A stretch of 64,000 nucleotides of DNA from Mastigocoleus testarum BC008. GTDB lineage: Bacteria; Cyanobacteriota; Cyanobacteriia; Cyanobacteriales; Nostocaceae. The notes beneath the pieces were generated by a model, which saw only the letters and a program-made list of their open reading frames with translations, ran no database searches and had not been told where the DNA came from. This document shows, piece by piece, positions 9,513 through 18,854 of this stretch. A program made the position numbers and the translations under genes. The stretch lies in NCBI RefSeq assembly GCF_001456025.1, contig NZ_LMTZ01000129.1:83029-147028 (forward strand). Reading direction: 5' to 3'. Each line of letters begins with the position of its first letter. Positions within the stretch are counted from its first letter, which is position 1.

Positions 9513-10037
9513 TTAAACCCCAAGTACACCAGTATAGTTTTTTTGTATCGCTGGTAATACTGCCAACTCCGGGTTAATATTTCCCAACTGATAATCTAAC
9601 TGCCAAGTACTATAGGAAGCTGGGTTTACTCTTCGCGTGAAAGCTGCAATATTGGCACCTGTAATCTGATGTAATCTGTGGATGAACTCAGTACCAGAAT
9701 CTCCGACTGCAACATCACGACCATAAAGAATAATATTGGGAACGGACCAAGTAATTAGCTGTGGAGCATAACGGTTAAGAGAAAATAAGCCTAAATGACT
9801 TTTTCCCAAATATAAACACCCTGGGGAACCGTGAGAAATAATATGAAGACTTGTAAGGCGATCATATTCCTGCAAAGTTAATGTGATTTGTTGCACTTCA
9901 TATTCATTTGCTTGAATTAAAACTACCTCAGCTTTGCCAAGAATTTTTGGAACTATACTTTGACAATCTTCTATATTAGGGTCAATCGCAACTAGAGTAT
10001 GAACAGGCTGAAAACGGAAACTATGATCTAAATGCAT
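9513..10037 (-). CDS. Standalone DUF4347 domain protein with a changed Cys position
   Basis: The 174 residues are essentially one DUF4347 domain, which in cyanobacteria is usually the N-terminal part of very large secreted repeat proteins. The visible family motifs are LVAIDPNIEDCQSIV, LHIISHGSPGCLYLG, SVPNIILYGRDVAVGDSG, and LHQITGANIAAFT. Family members normally read LLYGCxVAxG at the third motif; here the Cys is Arg. The SHG and YGC motifs resemble the His and Cys dyad region of caspase or CHAT-like folds, so this copy would lack the nucleophile if that comparison holds. The start is the ATG at 10037 with AGGAG nine bases upstream. There is no large downstream partner, so this looks like a detached or shrunken copy. 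Confidence 0.78.
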   Translation of the reverse strand: MHLDHSFRFQPVHTLVAIDPNIEDCQSIVPKILGKAEVVLIQANEYEVQQITLTLQEYDRLTSLHIISHGSPGCLYLGKSHLGLFSLNRYAPQLITWSVPNIILYGRDVAVGDSGTEFIHRLHQITGANIAAFTRRVNPASYSTWQLDYQLGNINPELAVLPAIQKNYTGVLGV

Positions 10038-11167
10038 CAATTAAGACTCCTACTGAGCGTTCTGTCCGTAGACGCATTGCTCTGAGACCTTCAAGCTACA
10101 ACAACAAAACGCTTGTCACGCTGATATTGTTGAGCTAAAAATATTGCTTGTCAGCCGGAAAAAGGTAGTGGAAAGTTAAGTTAAATGAGTTTAGTCCCAA
10201 AATTAATTTCATATTCTGCTGTTATTGCTCTAGATAATAAACTATTTTTCTATTGAAGTTGAATATTTTACACATCTGAGAGTAATATTTTAATACCTAT
10301 GAACTACTTAGGGGACAGATATCAAAAAAGATTCAAAATCTGAAATAACAAAATAATCATGGTGTTGGTGATAAATTAAAAATGAGCAATAAGGGGTAGA
10401 AACAGGAAGATAATACTTGGACAAAAATGGATAATAATGGATCTTTTGTCCAATTATTATAGAACTGATAAGAGATAAGAAATTAGGAATCAAGGATAGT
10501 AATCAAGATATTTATTATTTCAGTCTTTAAAGACTAAATCCTAAATTCCTATTTTCCATCCCTGAGTCGCTAATCCCTATTTGATGGGATATTTTATTTT
10601 TTGAATTAGATTAGGTCATAAGATATAACAGGGCAACCATTGTAAGAGGTTTATTACTGCAAATTATCAATTTTATTGGTGGTGTTACAGATTTAGAGAA
10701 ATAAGCTAGATAATCGAGTTTATTCTAATAGAATATCTTACCCGACTTAAGTTTATAGGGCAGTAGATACAACCCTGATATCGCGAGAAGCCATTTCTAT
10801 TTGCCATTTAAATTGAGATGTAGATGCACAAGCCCGATCCTCCGTAAAACCACTTTGGTATGAGTAGGAATATTACTCGTTGCTATTTTTAAGCTAAAAA
10901 TAAAGATTGTCAGCTAGGAAAAGTTAAGGAATAGGTAGTTTAACAATTTGCAATTTGGTGTTTGTAATAAATCAAAAATTATCACTATAATTATGATTTG
11001 AATATAAATTTATTTAGAGTTAAAAATAATAATCGAATATTATAATTATATAAAAAGTGGTAAAATTGATAGAAGGCTATTAATCGTATTTATGGCTATT
11101 TGACTTAGATATGATGAATTTTATTACTTTTATATATAGCTTTTGATAGTTGTTTCAATAAATGTTT
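10038..11167. other. Long intergenic region with a diverged duplicated segment
   Basis: About 1.1 kb contains no supportable gene; a 61-codon minus-strand frame at 10308-10493 looks like chance. Two segments, 10132-10164 and 10891-10923, share the pattern AGCTAAAAATA followed by TTGTCAGC and GGAAAA. They read as diverged copies of one element of about 33 bp. Confidence 0.5.
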
Positions 11168-12583
11168 TCAATAAACATGTATTAGTGGTATTTTAATTAC
11201 AAAATTAATACCCACACTATCGCAAATAATGTATTCCAAACTACCACAATGATTTTCTACTATTAATTCTCTACTAATAGAAAATCCCAGATGATTTCGT
11301 TCTTCTTTAAAGGCATTAGTAAAGTTTTGTTTGATTTCATCAATTGGTGAATCGTGCAAGGTGAAAGCATTATTTTCAATTCTGATAATGATATTTTCTT
11401 TGTCTAAATCGGTAATTATTTTTAGTTGTAGATTTAATAGCTGTGCTAATGTATCGCTACCAGGAACTATTTTATGTTCTGATAAATTATGGTTATAGAT
11501 GTATGATTTTTCCAAACTATCAATTAAATAATTTAGTAAATACATAAACACTTGATTTAACTGTCCTGGATAACATCCAACTTTTGGTAAGTTACCGTAC
11601 TGTTTAATTACTTTAATCGGAGGACGTTTTGTTTGTGCCTTGATTCTATACTGTAAAATCATCAAGGTAGTCTCAATCCCTTCATGAATATCAATATATT
11701 TTTTTTCTACCCCATCCGCACGAGAAAAATTTTGTAAGGATTGTATTATCCCACGGATATTATCAGTCCCTAGTTTCATTGATGAAAGTAGTTTTGGTAA
11801 ATCTTGTAAAATATGTGGCAAATCCATACTATCGATTTTTTCTGAAATCTCTATACTAAAATCAGGAAATTTATGTTGATAGATTTTTACTAGATCGATT
11901 AAATCTTGAATATACTGGTTGGCATAATATAAATTAGTAGAAATTAAACCAACTGGATTATTAACTTCATGAGATACTCCAGCCACAATTTGACCTAAAG
12001 CGGAAGTTTTTTCGCTTTGAATAAGTTTTAATTGAGTTTGTTTGAGTTCTTCTAATGTTTGGGAAAGTTCTGCTGTTCTTTCTTTAACTCTATCTTCTAA
12101 TTGTTGTTTTTGTAGGGTTAATTCTAGGTTTAAATATCGTAGTTTTAAGTGTAACTTTACTCGGGCTAATACTTCTTCTTGTTGAAAAGGTTTAGTGATA
12201 TAGTCTACAGCACCTAGTGTTAAACCCTTGAGTTTTTCTTCTGCTTCAGTTAGAGCTGTAATAAAAATAATTGGAATATCTTTAGTTGCTGGATTTGCTT
12301 GAAGTTGACGACAAGTTTCAAAACCATCTATTTTAGGCATCATTACATCTAAAAGTATTAGGTCGGGTGGATTTTGATTTACTTGTTCTATCCCACTCAA
12401 ACCATCCATTTCTACAAGTACTTCATAGCCTGCATAACTCAATGTTTCGTATAAAACTTCTAAGTTTGTTGGACTGTCATCAATTACTAATATAGTCTTT
12501 AAATGATTGTGATTCTCATTTTTAATTTGAGATGGATTATTGATATTTTCAGTTTCAAATTCCATATATTCTATGTTCTCCAA
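11168..12583 (-). CDS. Response regulator-histidine kinase hybrid with degenerate ATP-binding domain
   Basis: The protein has 471 residues. An N-terminal receiver domain (about 30-150) looks intact, with the acidic pair IDD, the phospho-acceptor Asp79 in LLDVMMP, and a conserved KPF. A coiled coil follows, then a dimerisation segment with His205 in HEVNNP, typical of cyanobacterial kinases. The ATPase domain is eroded: the N-box reads YLLNYLID where relatives have NLLNNAID, the G1 box DNGxGI is replaced by IENNAF, and the G2 box retains only HLGFSIS. ATP binding is therefore doubtful. The protein may be a scaffold or phospho-relay for the full hybrid kinase encoded 53 bp upstream on the same strand, probably in one operon. 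Confidence 0.88.
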   Translation of the reverse strand: MENIEYMEFETENINNPSQIKNENHNHLKTILVIDDSPTNLEVLYETLSYAGYEVLVEMDGLSGIEQVNQNPPDLILLDVMMPKIDGFETCRQLQANPATKDIPIIFITALTEAEEKLKGLTLGAVDYITKPFQQEEVLARVKLHLKLRYLNLELTLQKQQLEDRVKERTAELSQTLEELKQTQLKLIQSEKTSALGQIVAGVSHEVNNPVGLISTNLYYANQYIQDLIDLVKIYQHKFPDFSIEISEKIDSMDLPHILQDLPKLLSSMKLGTDNIRGIIQSLQNFSRADGVEKKYIDIHEGIETTLMILQYRIKAQTKRPPIKVIKQYGNLPKVGCYPGQLNQVFMYLLNYLIDSLEKSYIYNHNLSEHKIVPGSDTLAQLLNLQLKIITDLDKENIIIRIENNAFTLHDSPIDEIKQNFTNAFKEERNHLGFSISRELIVENHCGSLEYIICDSVGINFVIKIPLIHVY

Positions 12584-12636
12584 ATATCATACTAAATTTA
12601 AAATAATATCCAAAATTATTCGAAGCGCTTAAAATA

Positions 12637-15006
12637 CTATTCCTGAATATTTTCTTTCAGAAAACTACGGATATTTTTGATGTTAAAGTCTTTCAATAGT
12701 GAGTTAAGATGATTTACAAAGTCTTGATATTCACTATTAATATCTGCTATTTTTTCTAACTCCTCAATGATTCCTTTGATTTGTCCTTTTTTTGCATAAT
12801 CTAAAAGCATAACTAGTTCTGATGATGAGGGAAAAATGATTGATTCTTGTTGTTTTTGATTTGGATGTATTTCTAAAAAGTTATCTGAGTCGGCATATTT
12901 CCAATTAATATCTAACTCTCTTTCAATTAATCTATATAGTTCTTCATCCTGTATTGGTTTAATCAGAAAATACTTTACTTCTAAGGAATTGATTTTCTCT
13001 TTACTTTGATCTGAAATACTTGTAGAAGTTAAGATAAATGGTATATCTTTCAAGTTTTGATGGCTATCCACATAGCAAAGCATTTCCCAACCATCTAAAA
13101 TGGGCATGTATATATCAGAAATGATTAGGTCGGGCTGATACTCCTTGGCTTTTTCTAATCCTTCTTTACCATTTTTAGCTTCGATCAGATCGAATCCAAG
13201 TGGTTCTAAAATATTTACAATTAAAAGACGATGTTCCCAAAGGTCATCAACAATAAGAATTTTTTTTTGTTCTCCAGAATAGCCAATAATTTTTCTATTT
13301 TTAATATGTATATTTTTTTCTTTATAACTTTCAACAACAGGACATTTAATTTCAAATATAAAACTGCTACCTTTACCTAATTCACTATCTACTTCTATAT
13401 AACTTTCCATAAGCTCAATCATTTTTTGGCTGATTGATAATCCTAATCCGGTACCATCTTTATAATTTTTAGAATCTACTACTTTTTCAAAGGGTAAAAA
13501 AATTTTTTCTAAATCAGCTTCATTAATTCCGACTCCAGTATCTCGAACCACAAATTTAATTTTTATTTCAGAATCTGTAAGATGACTAATTATGACTTTA
13601 AATGTGATACTTCCTTGATCGGTAAATTTCAGAGCATTACCAAGTAAATTAATAATTACTCTCCGTAATTTCTGCCTATCTGTAGCTATTACTGATGGTA
13701 AATTATCTGGTATCTCATATATAAATAGGATATCTTTTTGTTGAGCCTGAATTCTATATATATCTATAATTTCTTCTAGGAAATATCGTAATTTAAAATC
13801 TGAAATTTTCAGGTCAATCGCATTTAAATCTATTTTAGAAAATTCTATAATATCATTAATTAATGTTAGTAAATGCTCGGCACATTTATGAATTACTTTA
13901 ATCCCTCTTTCTTCTTTCTGTGTAATATTTGAAGAGTTATGAAGAACTTGAGTGTATCCTAGGATACCATTTAGAGGTGTAAGAAGTTCGTGACTGATAT
14001 TTGCCATAAATCTTCTTTTTACTTGATTGGCTACATCGCATGCTTTTTCAGCTTCTTGATTAGTTATAACCAAATTTTTCATTTTAATAACTATTTGATT
14101 GAGGTAATAAGTAATATCCCCGAACTCATCCTGACTTGTAGTAGACAATTCCACTGTAAAATTCGAATTTTCTGCAATTTCTCTAACAAAAAGTTTGATT
14201 TTATTTAAGGGATAAATAATTATTTTTGCTGCGGAATATGTTAATAGATAAGTAGTGATTATGGTTAAGCAAATTCCGATCAAAATTATTATAAATCTTG
14301 AAAATTCAGCCTTTATTAACTCAACTGCTGCTTTCTCTTCTTTTTTCTCGGCTATGTTAATTATTAATCCTAATTCATCCGCTAAATATAATAATTTTTT
14401 ATTTGTTTTGCTTGCTGAAAAATCAGCTAATTCTTTTTGTACTTGGGGAAGTGTATTAGGTTTAGATTTTAAAGGCTCAATCTGATTTAATGTAGTATCT
14501 AAATTTTGAGATAACTTTTTGATCGTATCCCTATATTGAGTTAGTAATTCTTTAACTTCTGGGATAGAAAAATAACTTGGGGAATTATTGAATTTTTCTA
14601 AAAATGATGTGACTTTCGTGTGACTCTTAATAGCGACAACTTTTGCTTTATGGAGATTCTCTGTTTTTTGGCTAGAAGAAGAAAATCCTGTAATACTTTG
14701 GATTTCAAAAGCTGTGTGCCTTAATTTATTTAGTAAACGATGTTCTTGAGTAATTTTTATTTTTTGTTGTTTGGCACGATAATAATAATAGTCACCAATT
14801 GCGAAACTAGTAGTACTTCCCAAGACAGCAATACCAATGATAAATATATAAACAGATTTAATTTTTTGACTCAAACTCATATTGTTGCTTACTTGGGTTA
14901 TCCTCACAAAAGCATTTGACCATGAGGAGACGAATTTGATAAAAACAGCTTTCTCCTCGGAGGAATTACTTGTATAGGTTGGATGCTTGGGGTTGGGATA
15001 ACTCAT
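12637..15006 (-). CDS. Membrane hybrid sensor histidine kinase (HAMP-HisKA-HATPase-REC)
   Basis: This is a 789-residue hybrid kinase. Two membrane segments (about 53-75 and 235-256) flank a mostly helical extracytoplasmic sensor region of about 160 residues. A HAMP linker follows. The dimerisation domain carries His339 in ISHELLTPLNG. The ATP-binding domain is complete, with LLGNALKFT (N-box), VRDTGVGI (G1), FEKV and GTGLGLSIS (G2). A C-terminal receiver has Asp631 in ISDIYMP, and a helical tail of about 100 residues ends the protein. The sensor domain gives no clue to the ligand. The receiver-kinase hybrid with an eroded ATPase site lies immediately downstream, so the two probably form one signalling unit. 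Confidence 0.9.
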   Translation of the reverse strand: MSYPNPKHPTYTSNSSEEKAVFIKFVSSWSNAFVRITQVSNNMSLSQKIKSVYIFIIGIAVLGSTTSFAIGDYYYYRAKQQKIKITQEHRLLNKLRHTAFEIQSITGFSSSSQKTENLHKAKVVAIKSHTKVTSFLEKFNNSPSYFSIPEVKELLTQYRDTIKKLSQNLDTTLNQIEPLKSKPNTLPQVQKELADFSASKTNKKLLYLADELGLIINIAEKKEEKAAVELIKAEFSRFIIILIGICLTIITTYLLTYSAAKIIIYPLNKIKLFVREIAENSNFTVELSTTSQDEFGDITYYLNQIVIKMKNLVITNQEAEKACDVANQVKRRFMANISHELLTPLNGILGYTQVLHNSSNITQKEERGIKVIHKCAEHLLTLINDIIEFSKIDLNAIDLKISDFKLRYFLEEIIDIYRIQAQQKDILFIYEIPDNLPSVIATDRQKLRRVIINLLGNALKFTDQGSITFKVIISHLTDSEIKIKFVVRDTGVGINEADLEKIFLPFEKVVDSKNYKDGTGLGLSISQKMIELMESYIEVDSELGKGSSFIFEIKCPVVESYKEKNIHIKNRKIIGYSGEQKKILIVDDLWEHRLLIVNILEPLGFDLIEAKNGKEGLEKAKEYQPDLIISDIYMPILDGWEMLCYVDSHQNLKDIPFILTSTSISDQSKEKINSLEVKYFLIKPIQDEELYRLIERELDINWKYADSDNFLEIHPNQKQQESIIFPSSSELVMLLDYAKKGQIKGIIEELEKIADINSEYQDFVNHLNSLLKDFNIKNIRSFLKENIQE

Positions 15007-15396
15007 TCTGCTTTAAAATAAATGCATACAAGAATGGGTGATTCTACTAATTACATTTTTCCCAAATTAGTAAGCAGAATTCATATCAACCTTAGAAGGT
15101 TGTGAAAATATTGATTAATTGATAAGTATTTGTAATTATTCTTTGAATAATGATTTTCCCATCTCTATCCACAGAAGATTACCTACAAGAATCTCTCCTG
15201 CTCTTCCCACCCTTCCCTTTATCAATCAATTAAGAACCTTCTACCGGAATAGGAATAACGGGTGATTTAGATTTACTCAAAGTCTTTCTGGCACAATGAA
15301 ATTAGTATTTTGTAATTGTCGATATAGCAAGCATCAATTAATATGCAACCTATTTACGCTATAAGTAAAGAGATTTGAACCTGAGGAGTTAGATTT
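15007..15396. other. Divergent promoter region
   Basis: This spacer of 390 bp separates the minus-strand kinase operon from a plus-strand small membrane protein gene. It should carry both promoters. No specific box, RNA or repeat could be assigned. Confidence 0.45.
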
Positions 15397-15672
15397 ATGA
15401 GGGTTTGGCTTGCTTGCTTTTTTGTCTTGTTTGCTTTAGCAGAATTCTTTGACTGGGTGAAAGAATTATCTTTACCACTACCGATTTATATTTTAGGTGG
15501 AGCATTTTTAGCAGTTGCTTCCAATTACAACAGATTAGTTGCTCCGTATTTGAGTAATTCAAGCGATACAGCACTTGAAGGATCGTCAGAACAGTTGCAG
15601 CTTGAAGCATTAGAGCGAGAAAAGTCTAACGTAAATGAAGCTGTTTCTTCCCAGTTGGAAGGTTCTCAGTAA
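15397..15672 (+). CDS. Small conserved-looking membrane protein of unknown function
   Basis: This 91-residue protein has two N-terminal hydrophobic helices (about residues 2-20 and 27-44) and an acidic, polar C-terminal tail. A strong ribosome binding site, GAGGAG at 15383-15388, lies eight bases before the ATG, which supports it as a real gene. I do not recognise the family. The neighbours are a kinase operon on one side and a convergent permease-like gene on the other. Confidence 0.68.
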   Translation: MRVWLACFFVLFALAEFFDWVKELSLPLPIYILGGAFLAVASNYNRLVAPYLSNSSDTALEGSSEQLQLEALEREKSNVNEAVSSQLEGSQ

Positions 15673-15741
15673 ATTAAAAAATAAATTGCAGCAATAAATG
15701 AAGCCTTGACTATAAGAAATCACTAGAAGTTTAATCTATTC

Positions 15742-16317
15742 TTATTCATCAACTTCTTTGGGTTTTGGTAGAAGCTTTGAGACGAGAAATGCTGTTAGCT
15801 CCAAGATTTGGTCTAGCAAAAAGCCGATGGTACCAATATAGGCGATCGCTTCAATAATATAGTTAATATTGCCATTATTGTAAGCATCCCATAACAAAAA
15901 GCCTACACCACTACCACCAGTTAGCATTTCTGTTGCGATTACTGCAAACCAAGCAACCCAAACACCCTGTCTTAAGGCATAAAATATATATTCGATCGCC
16001 AGTTGTAAATTATTACCGCGATTGCGAAAAGCTTGTACGCCTGCTGCTGTTTGAACGATAATTGTCCACAAAGAACCAACGAATACCACAACAATTGATG
16101 CGGGTTCTGGTTGTCTGAGGAGAATTAGAGCTAAAGGTAGAAAAGCGATGGGAGTTACACTATGGGGAATTTGGAATAGTCGCTTACATATTTGATAAAT
16201 CAGACGGTTAATACCAACCAAAATCCCGATCGCAATACCAAATGCAGCAGCAGGTGTATATCCCACAAACAAAAGTTGCAGGCTATTTAAAATATCTAAA
16301 AATATATTTGTTCCCAT
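15742..16317 (-). CDS. NrtB/CmpB-like ABC permease homologue lacking the EAA coupling loop
   Basis: This 191-residue membrane protein matches the permease subunit of nitrate/bicarbonate/taurine-type ABC importers, most clearly in the C-terminal half (ATEMLTGGSGVGFLLWDAYN, YIGTIGFLLDQI). Typical permeases are about 250-280 residues and have, between GVQ and the AWL helix, an EAA loop that docks on the ATPase. Here GVQAFRNRGNN runs directly into the helix LAIEYIFYALRQGVW, so about 20 residues including that loop seem to be missing. No ATPase or binding protein gene is nearby. I use the ATG at 16317; a GTG at 16359 would add 14 residues. It may be an adapted membrane protein rather than a working transporter subunit. 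Confidence 0.72.
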   Translation of the reverse strand: MGTNIFLDILNSLQLLFVGYTPAAAFGIAIGILVGINRLIYQICKRLFQIPHSVTPIAFLPLALILLRQPEPASIVVVFVGSLWTIIVQTAAGVQAFRNRGNNLQLAIEYIFYALRQGVWVAWFAVIATEMLTGGSGVGFLLWDAYNNGNINYIIEAIAYIGTIGFLLDQILELTAFLVSKLLPKPKEVDE

Positions 16318-16467
16318 GTCCGAAGCTCTTAAGGACTTGCTTACCGATTGAAGGGACACTCAAACTTGGTAATACGCACTTAATAATAAACGCAAAACCG
16401 TTTGAGATAATGTATCGGTTGCGAACATAATCACTGTAAAAGTAGATAAAAATTATATGAATAATCT

Positions 16468-16522
16468 TTTCTGTGGTGGGAATAAGAGATTGGGGATTGG
16501 GTATTGGGTATTGGGATTAATG
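16468..16522. repeat. Short degenerate heptamer repeat
   Basis: Several copies of TTGGGTA/TTGGGGA stand in tandem between two minus-strand genes, partly disrupted. They are of the same kind as the heptamer arrays elsewhere in this window. Confidence 0.5.
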
Positions 16523-16544
16523 GAGAAATGATCAATAAAAACTC

Positions 16545-17120
16545 TTATTTTCCTTTCTTACGCTTCATCTGTTCTAACTCATCTTCTATTTCCCAATTAC
16601 GGAATTTATCTTCGAGTTCGTCATATCCAGAAAAATTATTGTTGCTTGAATTCCACCAACCAGTAGTTTCAAAACGCTGCTGTGATTGAGTTGCAGAGCG
16701 TTGAGCTTGTGCTTGGGATGCTTTTGTTTGTACTTCCTGTCGTCGTTGTTGTACTTTACGCAGTAGATCTTTTGCTTGGGTTATACGTTCTTTAATACCT
16801 TGCATGTGTCCCCAAAGCTGATTTCCTTGACGTAACAATGCTGCTTCTCTTTGTTGTGCTGCACCTAGCAAGTCTACTCTACCTGCTGCTTTAGCTTTTG
16901 CAATTCGAGTATGCCATTTTTGAATTTCTTGAGCGGTTGCGAGAATATCATCTTGCGATCGCTTTTCTTGTAATTGCAAGTCTGCAATTAATTTTAAAGT
17001 GTCTTCTTCTTGCTTACGTAGCTGTTCTAGCAGCGCTTCTAATTCCAAATGGGGGTTATTACGCAAGAATTCTTCTAAACGGTTTTCTAAAAATTGACTT
17101 AAATCATCAAATAAACCCAC
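16545..17120 (-). CDS. TIGR04376 family coiled-coil protein
   Basis: This cyanobacterial conserved protein of unknown function is about 191 residues long and starts GLFDDLSQFLENRLEEFL. Most of it (about residues 30-150) is a long alpha-helical coiled coil rich in Gln, Lys, Glu and Arg, loosely like PspA/IM30, ending in a Gln/Ser linker and an acidic C-terminal helix. I prefer the GTG at 17120, because GGAG (17132-17129) lies eight bases ahead and the family normally begins right at the GLFDD segment; an ATG at 17138 would add six residues. It is a single gene. The role is unknown, and membrane association is only an inference from the coiled-coil resemblance. Confidence 0.75.
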   Translation of the reverse strand: MGLFDDLSQFLENRLEEFLRNNPHLELEALLEQLRKQEEDTLKLIADLQLQEKRSQDDILATAQEIQKWHTRIAKAKAAGRVDLLGAAQQREAALLRQGNQLWGHMQGIKERITQAKDLLRKVQQRRQEVQTKASQAQAQRSATQSQQRFETTGWWNSSNNNFSGYDELEDKFRNWEIEDELEQMKRKKGK

Positions 17121-17138
17121 TACTACCACTCCAGACAT

Positions 17139-17456
17139 AGATTTATTCTAAGTCTAGTCAGTAATTAGTTAATTTAACAACTCCTCAGGGCTAATTTATT
17201 CTATTTATATCTAAAATAAAAATTGTAACTTATAGCACATAATACAAGTTGTAATTATAATTCGAATAAAATATTTGCTCCAAAACAACTGATAGATATA
17301 AATATATCTAATTAATTAATGATAATGCTGTGTATCTGATTATTTAACTGATTTTTTAAATTATATAAAATTACGATTCAAATTATAATAACCTTGAGTA
17401 ATATTCAATTTTCAATTCAAGCATGTGATTTTTTTGTGATGATTAGTGCAATTTAA
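17139..17456. other. AT-rich spacer
   Basis: About 320 bp of very AT-rich sequence lies upstream of the possible pseudogene. No feature is supported. Confidence 0.4.
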
Positions 17457-17826
17457 CTATCAACTTTTAGCAGCTTTTTCTTCAGTCTATCTGCACTGAT
17501 AGAAACAGAGCTTACTAGTGTTTCCAAAGTATTAGCTTCACCAAAATATGATATGCAATTAAAGCTTCGTTATAGAAAATTGAGCAAACAAAAAGGAGAA
17601 GCTGAATATGTCTTTACAGATAATGGTAATGATAAGATTATCTTAGACATTCCAGAATAAAATTTCTTAAATACGAACTAGATAAAACTATAACAGTTTC
17701 TGGGGTCACAAACATAAAATTAGATGAAGAAGATAAAAAGAAATAAGATACTGTGGATCCGACTCCAGAATTGTTAGAGATAGAGGTAAAAGAAATTAAG
17801 GTAATTTCAGATGTTAATCAGAGCTA
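17457..17826 (+). pseudogene. Possible decayed gene for a small exported protein
   Basis: Two overlapping plus-strand frames read as protein but are broken. From 17457 one frame gives a hydrophobic run, then a basic segment, then YVFTDNGNDKIILDIPE before a stop near 17660. A neighbouring frame then continues as LKYELDKTITVSGVTNIKLD, meets an in-frame stop, and resumes with LLEIEVKEIKVISDV. No usable start codon precedes the hydrophobic part. The beta-strand pattern resembles a small OB-fold (BOF-like) periplasmic protein, but that is a guess. At least one frameshift and one stop would be needed to explain it. Confidence 0.35.
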
Positions 17827-17978
17827 GTGAAATAATCATAAATTCTCATTGATAAAAATATTTAGACTTGTCTTTAAGTTAGGAGAAAAGAGTAATAAGT
17901 ATGCTATTTAGTTCTACTTATTACTCGTTACTTCTTGATTGATAAACTTATACTGTTTGAGGTAATTGTTCGAGGTAA

Positions 17979-18854
17979 TTACAATGGTGTTAACCAATAA
18001 TTCACGCCTCTAATAACTTTATTTTTAAATCCTAAAAGTGCTAATTCTTCTGGTGAATGACCAATATAAGTCCAGTGAGGAGTATCGTTTTTAACTGTAC
18101 GATACCAACCATTTTGATTGAGGATTTTTTGCTGTGCTTGGTTTGTTACCCTCAGATCTACTGCTAGTCCCCACAGATGTTGCGAGCTTCCTGGTGGTGC
18201 TACAATACCAAGAATTTTGGTTTCTTTTCCTTGTCGTATTTTTTCAAGTGTGCGATCGTTTGCGTACTTCCTCCATAATCGCAGGGTTGTACTAAAACTA
18301 CGAGTGCAATTAATTTGACCATACCTGGACATCAGGGGAATTTTGATTTGAGTGCGGGCTCTATTTAGTGCATCTGCTGCTGGTTTTTGTAAATAACAAT
18401 TGTGCGTACCGTTAACTTTTCCCATATTTAATGTTGCTTGAAACTCTTTGGTTTCTTTCTCGTTCGCAAATATTATTTTTTCTGGAAGTTTGATTCCTGG
18501 TTGACGATTGATATATGCCGCCCCATAGGATCTGAGTAAAATATATTCTAAACTTTCAGGTTGGGGAAGTGTTTGTAAGTTTTCTGAAACAATCGTTAAA
18601 AAACGCTTTTGGTAAATAAAACTTAAAAGGGAACTAGAAGTAGTTGTAATTGATTTTATTGTTTTTTGTGAAGTATTCTTACAGGGTAATTTTCCAGGTA
18701 ATTTATGGGTAGATAAATTTGTATTTGAACAATTTTCTAATATCTGAATATTATCATTTGCTTTGATCGAGCTTGTATTATGCAAAGCAAAATAACAAAT
18801 AACTACGAGAGTAATTACTGGTAACATGGTAGTCTGCCACACTGGTATTTTCAT
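17979..18854 (-). CDS. M15 (VanY-like) D-Ala-D-Ala carboxypeptidase family protein
   Basis: This 291-residue protein has an N-terminal signal anchor (about residues 8-25), so it acts in the periplasm. The C-terminal domain has the M15 zinc site: S-x-H-x-x-G-x-A-x-D in SSQHLWGLAVDL, with His226 and Asp233, and His260 in PHWTYIG. A conserved Arg-containing helix (SRYGQINCTRSF) precedes it. The family trims peptidoglycan stem peptides. The N-terminal 100 residues after the anchor are a low-similarity linker. It is a single gene with no van-type regulator nearby, so housekeeping wall editing is more likely than antibiotic resistance. Confidence 0.85.
   Translation of the reverse strand: MKIPVWQTTMLPVITLVVICYFALHNTSSIKANDNIQILENCSNTNLSTHKLPGKLPCKNTSQKTIKSITTTSSSLLSFIYQKRFLTIVSENLQTLPQPESLEYILLRSYGAAYINRQPGIKLPEKIIFANEKETKEFQATLNMGKVNGTHNCYLQKPAADALNRARTQIKIPLMSRYGQINCTRSFSTTLRLWRKYANDRTLEKIRQGKETKILGIVAPPGSSQHLWGLAVDLRVTNQAQQKILNQNGWYRTVKNDTPHWTYIGHSPEELALLGFKNKVIRGVNYWLTPL

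Noticed and set aside
10308-10493. Minus-strand frame of 61 codons
   Set aside because: Low-complexity Ile/Tyr/Ser text without any family feature, in AT-rich spacer.
17979-18854. Vancomycin-resistance interpretation of the VanY-like protein
   Set aside because: No vanH/A/X or VanRS-type genes nearby; M15 peptidases are common housekeeping wall enzymes.
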